This document shows positions 8,901 through 20,096 of a stretch of 64,000 nt of DNA, one piece after another. Where the stretch lies: assembly GCA_036346225.1 (NCBI GenBank), contig JARFIW010001480.1:12617001-12681000 (forward strand). The letters run 5' to 3'. A model generated the notes under the pieces. It was not told the origin of the DNA. It saw only the letters and a program-made list of their open reading frames with translations, and did no database searches. Every line of letters begins with the position of its first letter. Positions within the stretch are counted from its first letter, which is position 1. The DNA is from Platerodrilus igneus (Eukaryota; Arthropoda; Insecta; Coleoptera; Lycidae). The translations under genes were made by a program, and so were the position numbers.

Positions 8901-9133
8901 ATTCTGGAGGAAATGAGGTCCCAGATTTCTTGAAAATGGTCTACTATTGGGGGCAAAACAGTAGTGACAAGCATAGATTTAATGCGTGGAACCGACACGA
9001 ATACAGAGGGAACAGGGGTTTTACATATAACAGAGGTTGTGATAATAAATACCAAGACAGGACGCCGCGATTTGAAAATGATCAGAGAGTTTCAGGGGGT
9101 GAAATGCGATACAAAGATGCCGGGACTGAGTGA
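8873..9133 (+). pseudogene. Gag C-terminal fragment, Ty3/gypsy-like
   Basis: Open frame of 86 codons rich in Arg, Asn, Gly and Asp (for example NRHEYRGNRGFTYN), like the basic linker at the end of an LTR-retrotransposon Gag. No intact CCHC knuckle is visible. It ends directly at the start of the pol frame at 9130, overlapping by a few bases, which fits a Gag-Pol junction. The call rests mainly on the pol neighbour. Confidence 0.45.
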
Positions 9134-10110
9134 GATGTAAATGTGCATCATATGACGACAGCTCTGGTCAACAGGAACTCGAAAATAAAATTGAAGTGGT
9201 GCAAATTGAAAATGAGCCCACGGTACAAAAAAAAGCCGATGTATTAGTTTTAGAAATATTAGATTTAGGTGCTAGTGTAAATAATAGTTTAATTGATTCA
9301 ATGTTAGATGATAAAACTGTAAATAAAAGAAATTTGCCTTTGATTCGTGTTAGATTAGGAAATTGTTTATATGTTGCTTTGGTAGATAGTAGTTCACAGT
9401 TGTCGCTGGTAAAGGAAGAGATTGTTTTAAGACACAGTAAAGAATTAAAGGAACGCATTTGTGGCATAAAGGGAGTAAATTGGTGGTCCCCCATGAATAA
9501 GAAGTTGACGACGATAAACAGGGTAGTACGTGTAACGATTTTAGCTGGGGAAGTTAACCTAGGGGATGCAGAATTTTTAATAACGAAGGGTTTATATTTA
9601 GATTTTATTGTGGGTGTCGATTTTATAGAGGAGTTTGGTTTGATAGTAGACGGCAAGGATAGATCGATTCAGATTTTAAATATGAAAAAGACATGGGTGG
9701 TACCTATAGATAATTCGGAAAATGGATATGGGAATTTAAATGACGAGAATGGATTAGGGTTGAGAAAGAATAGTAATTATGAAGGAAATGTTGAACTTAG
9801 ATTGTGTAATATTTTTGAAAAAGTTTTTGATGTGAAACAGGTCGGGGATGTGGATGATGATATAAAAGGGAAGCTAATTGATTTATGTAATGAATTTGTT
9901 GGGTTGTTTAATAATGAACCGAGATTTGCGAAACAATACACACACAAGTTAGAGGTCACAGAACAAGATAGTTTTTACACGAAAGTTTATCCAATTCCTT
10001 TTGCGTTAAGAAAAAGAGTTAAAGCCGAGATAAATAAAATGTTGAACGATGGGATAATTGAACCAGCGATTACGGCATATGTGAATCACAGTAGAGAGAA
10101 GGTTCACTAA
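9130..10110 (+). pseudogene. Ty3/gypsy Pol fragment: protease and start of reverse transcriptase
   Basis: 326 open codons. Residues about 70-180 form a retropepsin-like domain: VALVDSSSQLSLV near residue 82 is the active-site strand, with Asp-Ser-Ser instead of Asp-Ser/Thr-Gly, and FIVGVDFIEEFG near 159 is the second conserved strand. From about 283 the start of the reverse transcriptase is clear (HKLEV, then YPIPFALR and an EINKMLNDGIIEPA helix). The frame ends before the RT palm, so the catalytic Tyr-x-Asp-Asp motif is missing. This is a truncated element. Loss of the active-site glycine may mean the protease was inactive or that the copy has decayed. Confidence 0.85.
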
Positions 10111-11170
10111 AGGTAAATAAAAGTAATCTGGATGCGAAGGTGATATGAAGTGAAGTCATGGGGTGATTTTAACTAAAAAGGAGGAATTTTGCCAACAGTT
10201 GAAAAAGGCTACAGAAAAGAACGTAGTCACTGTAGTTAGTTTAGAGATCATTTAAGTACATATAACTAAAACCCACAATGCTATAGGTTATTGTTGCCGC
10301 TAATAAGAAAAGATAGTTGGACCACATTACCTGTGAGGCGCCGTCCACAGAATCAGGATTTAACTAAAGGTAAATATTTAGTAATAAGTTTTCTGATTGC
10401 TATTGAACTAAACTTAACGTTGAGAATTACAAAAGCATAAAAAAGGGTCAAAAGAAAAAACTAAATCCTCGTAATAAAACAAGTTACGACACATAACAGG
10501 CAGTCGTGACATAAGGGTGCATTCGTACCAGAGTTGTAAAATACTCAAGATTGGTGGTAAAATAATAAGGTTATTTGCATTCGGAAATTACTCTGGTTTT
10601 AGAACCCAGACGAGGGTAGTTGTAAGTTGGTAGATAAAATTTTAAACCCTGAGAAAAGGGGTCCGTGCGGGTAAGAATGTGTTAGGCATATACGAGCAGC
10701 CGGAGCAAAAATCTTAGGTAGACGATCAGTGTGGGAGATACTGGGAAACATACTACTGATATATTTTGGTCTTATACAAAACCTATAAAAGCAACAAAAG
10801 GAAGGAAGGATATATAATAATATATATTGGTTCCACGAGCAACCACGAAGCCTTTCGAAGGGTTTTAAAGATTACCGAAGACTTCCGAACTGCTTCAAAC
10901 TGTACAAATAATTTTTTTACTATTTAACTTTCATTTGTATATATCTATGAACTTTATAATTATTGTGCTTATACACATTAAAAAAATAATAGTTCCAAGC
11001 CTACATACTTTCAGACGCCGCCCACACGAACAACAACAGTACCAGATATACTAACTTTATATCGAATCTCAACGCAATCCAATCATTGAAATCTAAGCAA
11101 ATTTCGACAATAGAGACCCTTTATAGACGACGGAGCAATTTACGATTATCAATATGTAACACGAAATCAC
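10111..11170. other. Non-coding stretch, possibly LTR or UTR
   Basis: No coding signal. At 10784-10850 a cctataaaagcaac box and A/G-rich tract resemble an LTR promoter region. I cannot find a second copy in the window to define LTR ends. Confidence 0.3.
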
Positions 11171-11671
11171 GTGCGTAGAATGTTTACAAGCTCATATAAA
11201 GTCGATTTGATTGCGCGTCGAATTCAAGCACTTAGACAACTACGAATATATGAACTCTTTTATCCGCTATCCTTGCCAAACTCAACTGTATCTAAGCAGT
11301 CTTGCAACGATCACTTATTCCTATCTGCATTAATGGCAGAATGGATGATTTATTACGAATGGATCTGTTCCTTGGTGGAGATGTGCCAGACCAAAATCCC
11401 CTAACTATATATACTACCGATACATACTTTAGATTTAGCGTTGTTGAGGATTAAAGCTTCTGCATTTCCTAATGATCTTTCATTATCTTTAGATTACACT
11501 CCGAAATATTATTTACCACCGTTATTCGAATGCATCATATCTAAGGAAGTTACCCTATTTGGAGTGCATGTTCCACTAATTAGACAAAACTTTAATGGAT
11601 TAGTCATGATCAGACTGACCAACCCCCTACATGGAAAAAATTTACATGCACCATGGCAATACCAATCATGA
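11171..11671 (+). other. Unassigned ORF pair
   Basis: Two consecutive open frames, 11171-11404 and 11441-11671, read in the same direction with no clear domain. The first starts with a basic helix (RRIQALRQLRIYELFY), the second is hydrophobic and Pro-rich. They could be one broken gene of a mobile element. No family is recognised and chance cannot be excluded. Confidence 0.25.
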
Positions 11672-13250
11672 ATGTGGCATACACCCACACTGCCGATCAC
11701 CATTTGACATTGCTTACACCGCATTATGACCCATTCAGAAAGAAGTTGTTTCCTTACACAATTATATGTTAACAACGTCTTAACCATTAGTTAAACGAAT
11801 CTGTTACTTCAAGATAGACCGGTATTCAAATAACTAAAGTATGTCCTCCTGCAACCAGAGAGATGGGATTGGAAAAGGAGTTCCTGACACGAATTGATAC
11901 AAACCATTTCATATTGACATATCCACATGTCAATACCACGGAGGAAAGTTAAAAAAATAATTCTGTACGTAGTCCACTTCAGTGTGATGGGAAGTTGGGT
12001 GGCCGCTTTATACCACGCATAATTTATAAGCGCTATTTCGAAATATTTGGCACTTTCTGGTACAAGCGCAGCATATGCGAACCGAATACTTACTTATTGA
12101 AAATTGTGTGGTGTCCATTTCAGCTTTACAGACATGTTAATATTTGCTGTTTTCTTAACAAAGCTTGAAGAGCTTTTTATTACGTATTTTATTTCATGTT
12201 ATAACATTGGAATTTCTGCGAGACGTTCCATATAAGTTAGGAGAAATTTTTGCCTTGTCTCTTCAATTTATTACAGCTTCGACGCTTAAAAATGTCGACA
12301 GGGATCAAGATGAGGGGCAATATAAATAGTTTAGTCCAACTTTAGAATTTGCGATGTTTTAGAATTTATAATTACAAACTACTCTTAGGTCGAAAAGGTT
12401 TGCTATCTTTGTCAAGCAACGATGTTAAATAGTGTAATAATTATTGATCGTTTACTACACTGTAAATAGAAGTAGTAATTAGTTAAACCCAACCCGTCTT
12501 TCACAAGTATCAGGGGCTTAATTGTATATTAAGCCCACGCCTCATTGTAATTTGCAACAGAGTTTGAACACTATTCAGGAAAGTTCACGGTCTGAACGAT
12601 ATTGTTAATTATCACCTATTTAGAATAAGATATTGTACTTGGAAACTTGGTATAATTTGTATATAGTGTTCACAGTTGACGGTTTTACTACAGGTAGTTT
12701 AGAATTTAAAAATGCTTTCAAAGTCTTACCTACGTTTTGGTCCGAGAAATTCAAATTACTTATTCTATATCTAAAAAGATTTTACAAGCGTTTCCATTCT
12801 AAGACAAAAAGAATTGTAAATGCATCAAGAAGGAATAAAATATGTGTCATGGGGTAAATTTAAAAGAAAACACTAACTTTGGTGAAATATATCATCTGCA
12901 GGCGATTAACAACCTTACTTACACTTTCCATGGGGTTAGATAGACTTTCCCAAAGTTTGTAGATAATTCGTTGTTGCAGGCTTTTTACTTACAAATAAAG
13001 AATAAAATTAGAACCCAAAACCATTAAGCGAATCACCTCCAGGAATTGGCGTCATATAATTCCAACTTCCAATAGTCACTTTGAGATAGACAAATATTGC
13101 CCCATGCTTCAAATCCATTTCACATTAATGTATGTACTCCTAGTATCCACCACTGCCCGTATCGTCGAACGAGCAAGACGTGTATTCATATCCCTGTTAA
13201 CAGTTTAATTTATTTAAATTGAACATTTAATTTCAATTGAAATTGTATTG
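11672..13250. other. No recognised features
   Basis: AT-rich sequence without convincing coding frames. An open stretch at 12633-12857 has no recognisable motif and is probably chance. Confidence 0.5.
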
Positions 13251-14239
13251 TAGTTTATTATAATAAAGTCATTCTAAACGACAAATTACAGTGCGGGGGT
13301 GAGATAGTTTAACTTACTACCCCCGGAAGGGTAATTTAACAAAATTATTATATAACGGCCCGCTTGCACGTCGGATTTGTCCCTCAACGGACAATTTTTA
13401 GAATTTCGCATTCTATGTTCCCTTTCGACAGTCCGGCACAGCGATTCTACAAAATTTGCACACGTCCAAGTTGAAAATCTAAAAAATTTTCACACGTCTC
13501 GCAACGCGTTTGCGAACAACTAATCAATTCCGTATAGAAACTGTTATGTTTTCACCTCTCATATCTGCAACTTATTTCAACCAATCGCAAACCCAGTGAC
13601 GTTGCTCAAATCACGCCTTTTATTATCCGTGTCTTTGCTTTGCGCATTTTATCCGTCTTTTTCTAACCTGGTCTTAGTGGTGCAAATCGATATTCTTTAC
13701 TATCGGATATTTCCATCCACGTGGCTCCTTACTTGAGTTAAATAACCGCTCAACTAGCCTTCCCGTTAATATAAGCTACGGTTTATCCGACCGTTTGCAA
13801 TATACGCAGAATTTTCATGTTTATCCAAACAAATTAAACAGAACGTGACATTTAAAATACGCAGGTGTTCAATCGTAATACTTCTATGATTTGGATATTC
13901 CACGTATTTTAACCTTCTTGATATATTTGTATGCTAGCAACGCGTCTCATATTTGGTATTATTGGGTTTTTAAAAGCTTTTATGCATATTATACCTTAAT
14001 AATCGTTCAATTAACTCCAATTAAAATAATAATGAATGGCATTGTGTTCTACCCTTTAATTTTTAGCGAATACTAATTAAATATTAATTATTATTTGTAC
14101 ACTTTGTTTAATACCCGTTACTTAAAAATTGAATTAATTGATATAAATTTCGCACGTAATTTCTATTTGTTTTTTTATACAAGGTGATTAAAATTGTTTG
14201 ATTTCGTTAAGTAATTTTCTACCCTGGTCTAAATTTGAG

Positions 14240-14240
<1 letters not shown>
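13250..14240. repeat. Partial unit A of the TA-bounded inverted-repeat family
   Basis: Reads from a segment (gcccgcttgcacgtcgg, about 13358) to the tip ctaccctggtctaaatttg at the (TA)n tract. It is the reverse complement of 14288-15240 and a direct, diverged copy of 17690-18589. Confidence 0.75.

Positions 14241-14287
<47 letters not shown>
14241..14287. repeat. (TA)n microsatellite
   Basis: About 23 TA units separating two inverted copies of the same element tip (gtctaaatttgagtaa on the left, ttactcatatttagac on the right). Confidence 0.95.
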
Positions 14288-14289
<2 letters not shown>

Positions 14290-17200
14290 CTCATATTTAG
14301 ACCAGGGTAGAAAATTAAATAATCACATCAAATAATTTTAATCACCGTGTAGAAGCTTTGGGAAAAGATACATAACTCGCGTTATTAAATAAAAGCGAGA
14401 AGCATAAAAATTCATTCGTTTTATTAAAATTAAGACATTTAAATTATTTGTAAGACGCTTTATATAAAAGGAAGCAGTATTAGAAAACTTTACGGGTAAT
14501 TTAATTATCCCTAGTAAAGAAACAAATAAAAATTACGTGCAAAATTTATATTAATTAACTCTATTTTAAGTAACCGGTATTAAAACGTACAGATAATAAT
14601 TAATATTTAGTTAGGATTCACTAAAATTTAAAGGGTATTAATTTTAATTGGAGTTAATTGAACCGTTAGTAACATATAATATCTATAAAAACTTGTAAAA
14701 ACCCAATAAAAAAAATCTCTGAGAATTAATATTATGTTTGAACACCTGCGTAGTTTAAAAGTCACGTACGGCGAAAATGTTGCAGATAATTAATGGTTAC
14801 AAAGAATCTTGGAGAAACCGTGGCTTAATATTCACGAGAAGGTGGGATACGGGGTTATTTAACCCAGATAGTCCACATGGACTGAAATAATCGATAATAA
14901 GGAATATCAATTTGCACTAATAAGAACAGGGTAGATAGAGACAGATAATAGGCGCAAGACCGAGACACATATAGTAAAAAGGCGTGAGTAGAGCAACGTC
15001 ATGGGGTTGCGATTGGTTGAAAGTAAAAGGCAAAATTTGAGAGGTAAAAATAACATTTCTGTAGAAAATCCAATTAGTTATTTCCAGACGTTGCGTGCCG
15101 TGTCGAAATTTCTGATATTTAACTGGGGCGAGAACAAAATTCGTAAAAATCGCATGCCAGGCTACGGAATGGGAACATAGCAGGCGAAATTCTTTAGAAT
15201 TGTCTGTTTTGGGGAACAGACCGACAGACAGGCTAACCGCTATATATACGGAGGTTAATATGAAGAAGCTCTCTTAGATCTTCGACTTGATTGAACGCGT
15301 TAAACAGTGCTTTTTAGTTTTCCGGTTTTAATATTAAATAATTTAAACAGTTTGCTCGAATAATATGTGATTTAAAACAGCTTGTTCTATACGTGCTACA
15401 ATGAATGTACGTTAATGCACTTAGAAAAGAAGATACAAGGTAATAAAGTTTAGTATCACTGTACCAATTGGTAAAAATTTACAACGACAAATATATACAC
15501 AAAAGTAGGCAGTTTTGGCGTATATTGGTGAAAGAACTATGAAGTTCTTTGTTATTTTTCGGGGGTATTAATACTTAAATGGTGCATAAACGGGTCTGGA
15601 TCCACAAAACAAGGTTCAGATATACACAGATTAGTTCCGGAAAAGCCCTGAAACAACTTTAAATAAATGGTGATGGAGAAAATTTTTAAAGCGTTGAGAA
15701 TCAGAAGCCGTAAATATAACCCAGTTGGAATGGTGTGATTAACAAAAGGGACGATGTACATTGAAGCTACGAGTGCAAGTAACCTTCAGGTAAATTATAC
15801 TATTTTGTTTGAACTTTGAGATTTTTGTGTGTGTTGAATGACTTTATAATTGATTTACTCAAAATGGACAGTAGTGAAATGGTACTAACAATAATATTTT
15901 AATTTTAAGGTGAAATTTGCTTGTTTAAGTAGAAAGGGGTATTTAGTATTGATGTTCTGGATTATGATGAAAATTTAGGGTATGTCTTTGAGCTCAATTA
16001 GACGAACCTGGTTAATTAACGTAAAGGGGTAGTAGATGCTCCCTTTGTACTCTGCATATATTGTTATAGTAATTAGTAGGCATCCTACAAGGACTTTAAT
16101 TCTGGATGCACTTGAAAATGATAACAAATTTAATCTTGAAAATTTTTGATATTAAAATTTAGGCTGAAATTTAATTTTGAAATTTTAATGTATTGTGAAT
16201 ATTAATGTAAATAGAGTTGACGTTGATGTTTGTGGTAGGAATGTGTTTGTTTTTTTATGTATGAGGATGAAAGCTATATAGAGAGGAGCAGCCGAGGCGA
16301 TTAACAGAAGAAAGTCAATGGACCAACACAGTTAAGGTAATGAATAGCTTTTTGTAGGATTCACAGCATTCTTGACATCCAATTCGTAGGGGCACGATTA
16401 TAAAGCGGAGTACCCGGATTTTGGTGGTATCACAGCATTCTTGACGCACAATCTGTGGGGCTCGATTCTGATACAGAGGTTTCACAGCAATATATATTAC
16501 TGTGTTTCCTTATAAGTCAACAGGAACTAGTCCTTTCTAAAAAGAATTCGAGCCCCACAGATTGGGCGTCAAGAATTGCTGTGATTCTCTTGTCCGTTGA
16601 CCTTCTGCTTTCCTATCCTCTGATAATCGATTACTTGACTCCTTCCGCCTCGGCTGCTCACCTAGATAAAACTTTCATCCTCATTCATAAAAAAAACACA
16701 TTCCTACCACAAACATCAACGTTAACTATATTTACACCAATATTCACAATACATTAAAATTTCAAAATTAAATTTTAGCATAAATTTCAGCATCATAAAA
16801 TTTCAAGTTCAAATTTTATCATCATTTTTATTTTGCATCCATAATTAGAGTCCTTGTAGGATGCATACTAATTAAGTACACAATATTTGCAGACCTGAGT
16901 CTGAATAAAAGGGAGCATCACCCACCCCTTTACTTTAATTTAACAGGTTAGTCTAATTGAGCTCAAAGACAGACCCAAATCTTCATCATAATCAAAAACA
17001 TAAACCTGATAAATACTCCTTTCTACTTATACAAGAAAATTTTACCTTAAAATTCAAAATTTGTTGTTTATACAAATTTACTACTGTCCATCTTTATCAA
17101 ACAAATTATAAAGATATTCAACACACACCAAAACATCTAAGATCGAACTACAATGCATAAGTTACCTGAAGGTTAATGCACTCGTAGCTCCCATGTACAT

Positions 17201-18586
17201 CGTCCTTGCTAATCCCACCATTCCAGCTGGTTTATGTTTATGTCTTCGGATTTCTGGCCGCCTTTAAAATTTTTCTACAGCACCATTCGTCTAAAAGGTT
17301 TCAGGGCTTCTCAGGAACTCATCTATGTATATCGAAATCTTGTTTTGTGGATCCAATCACGTTTACGAATAACCTTTGATTACTAACACTCCCGAAAAAT
17401 AGCACTGAAATTCATAATTCTTTCACGCTATACCAAACCTGCATACTTCTATTTATTTATTTATCGTTACTAATTTGGATAATTGGTACAGTAATACCCG
17501 CAAATATAACTAGACTTTATTACCTTTATTTATCTTCTCTAAGTGTACTAATAACTTTTATCGTAGCACGTAATCACCACGTAGTCTACTTAAAGAATCG
17601 AATAATCAAAAAATAAAGAGCAAAACTGCTTGAAGTATCGAATAAAATCAAAAATAAAAGAGAACGAAACTCCTATCAGCACGGGTTTAAATAATGGCTC
17701 GCTTGCAAGTCGAATTTGTCCCGCGACGGACGATTTTAAGAAATTCGCATTTTATTTTCCCTTCCGATGGCTCGGCACAATGATTCTACTGAAATTTGCA
17801 CACGCCTCGCAACACGTCCGAGAACAACTAATTAATTTTACACACCAACTGATATGCTTTCCCCTCCCATGTTTGCATCTTATTTCAACCTCAATCGCCA
17901 ATCTAGTCTGTTCGTTCTATCTAAAACCTGTGTTCTTGTTTTACATTTTTCCCCTCATTTAACTGCTAATGCATTCCATCTTGCTTGTCTTTATAACCCA
18001 AACTTGCTTTCTTACTTGCACTCATATAGCTTGAAGCTTATCGACTATCATATACATCGCTATTTTTGCAGGTGTTCTGAGTTCTAATGCGCTGAAGGCT
18101 CTTACGTGACTTCCCCATGTCTTTTATAATTTTTCGATAGTTTTAGTACTTGGAAAGATTAAATTAAATACAAATTGAACATTTTACCTCTGCTTCTTTT
18201 TATAGAAAGCGTCTAGTGAATAATCTAACCCCTTTATTTCTAACGAAACGCTTAAATTTTATGCTCCACGGTTTTAATTATCTAATGAAATTTTACCTTA
18301 CTTCCTACTACACGTTGATTATGATTATATACAAACCCTACATTCTAATTGAATGATTTAAATCTACACCGTAGGCCTTTAATTAAGCGTACTATTTTAC
18401 ACTGCTTTGACATACACGGTGTTTAACATTATCTAAACAATATAAACCCTATGTTTAGAAGTAAATGACTAATTTATCCAATATGCCTTTAAATGAAGCG
18501 TATTAGTACCCAAAGCTTTCTTATACACGGTGATTAAAATTATTTGATGTCGTTTATTAATTTTTCTACCCTGGTCTAAATTTGAG

Positions 18587-18589
<3 letters not shown>
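14286..18589. mobile_element. Foldback-like element with about 2-kb inverted repeats, inserted in TA tracts
   Basis: Left arm 14286 to about 16440 and right arm about 16550 to 18589 are inverted copies. Landmarks: tips ttactca...gaccagggtag and its complement; ggatccacaaaac near 15600 and its complement near 17340; the pair near 15960-16040 and 16930-17000; the inner pair around 16440 and 16550 (cacagattg with cagaatctg-type ends). Both outer ends abut (TA)n. No transposase is visible, only short open frames. It may be a non-autonomous foldback transposon with TA target preference. Confidence 0.65.

Positions 18590-18632
<43 letters not shown>
18590..18632. repeat. (TA)n microsatellite
   Basis: About 21 TA units at the outer end of the right inverted arm. 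Confidence 0.95.
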
Positions 18633-18635
<3 letters not shown>

Positions 18636-18694
18636 GTAGTTAATTACACAAGGTAAGTTGATAAATACTATCGTATTACAGTAAATAAGATGAA

Positions 18695-18865
18695 ATAATA
18701 ACTTAGACTTAAACCCAAATGATCATTTCATATCGAGCTAGTAATTGAAAGTTGGAAAATATAAGGTTTAAGACCTTTCCAAGATTATATTTTCCATCTT
18801 TCAATTATTAGTTCGATTTGAAATGAACATTTGGGCTTTGCATAAAAGTCTAACTTATTATTCTG
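18695..18865. mobile_element. Hairpin MITE
   Basis: Two arms of about 70 bases, 18695-18763 and 18786-18865, fold on each other (acccaaatgatcatttc against gaaatgaacatttgggc) around a short loop. A half copy lies at 39891-39985. Confidence 0.75.
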
Positions 18866-19802
18866 TAGATCGTAATTTATTATCACACGTAGCATCGTAT
18901 TTTAGTCTTGTATATATTTCTTTTTTGTACATTGGAGCTTGCATGTCCTTTTTGTCTTGTATTTTCCTGCGTACTGCATTTATTATTGTATTGTATTTTC
19001 ATTGCATTAAATTTAAATATAAGGTTGTGATATGCGCAGAACCTTCAAACTTTGTTCCGCCGCCGACACTCCGCCGTTTTCAGTAAGAAATTCATATTCG
19101 GTGGTTAAATTAATTCGCCTTTAGTGATTTCATAAACATCAAAAATAAAAGAAAGTCGATATTTCTAGCATTTCCTTTAGGCAGTAAATTCCCACTACAC
19201 AACAACCTTAAAGTGAAAATTAGTTACACCTTAAAATATACGCTAGATGCTTATTTAAATATATAGAGTATGGAATAAAATCTATAATTTAAACTAACAA
19301 TTATATTAAAACAAAACCAGTCAAGAACTAAAAAAAGCGTAACTTCTTAGTTAAAGATAGCTATTTTTTTATTATTAAAATATAATATGTTTCATGTTTC
19401 TCTTGTACAGTAATTAAAACAAATTGACCTGCAATATTAGATTTACTGTAATGTGTATTAATTTTTATTAAATAAAATAATTATGTTTGGCTAAAAGATA
19501 TTCTTTTTAATTTTGACTATTTGTAAATTTCAAATAATGTTGCAAATTTTATAATTAATCAAACTATTGATAAATGCATATTTTAAACAGTAAATAATGT
19601 GCGTTTCAAGTTATTCCATTGAATACAGCAAGATGTTTGCTTTTTAACAATAATGCCAACAAGTAAATTATAATATGTATTTAGTACAATTGAAAGATAT
19701 AATAAGCCAATGAAATCCCAAGAAACAATCACTTTACATGTTTAAATATAACAACAAAGTACATTTTAATTATATGTATCATGCAAGGTTATAATAGTAT
19801 AT

Positions 19803-19897
19803 TATTCAACATACGGTAATGTAGGCAATAACTCACGCAGATGAAGTTTGCCGTGATTCATCAAGTGAGTTATTTCCATTACCGTATGTTGAATACT
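19803..19897. repeat. Inverted repeat with GTGAGTTAT motif
   Basis: attcaacatacggtaatg at 19803-19820 pairs with cattaccgtatgttgaat near 19877-19894. The inner arms also pair through aataactcac and gtgagttatt. Confidence 0.85.
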
Positions 19898-20073
19898 ATA
19901 CTTTATCTACGACTATAAGCACAGTAACATGTTTTAATTAACACATGTAATCAAATCTAAAAAACTGGGTTACAACAAATTTGTTTGACATTAGGTAAAT
20001 GTCAATGAGCATGGCTACTTTGATACTTTTGGTATATTTATTATCGGTAATTAAATAGAAATATAAGCTGGAA

Positions 20074-20096
20074 GCGTGAGTTATCATAACTCACGC
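20074..20096. repeat. Short perfect hairpin
   Basis: gcgtgagttat and ataactcacgc, 11-base arms with a one-base loop, followed by another ataactcac copy at about 20099. Confidence 0.9.
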
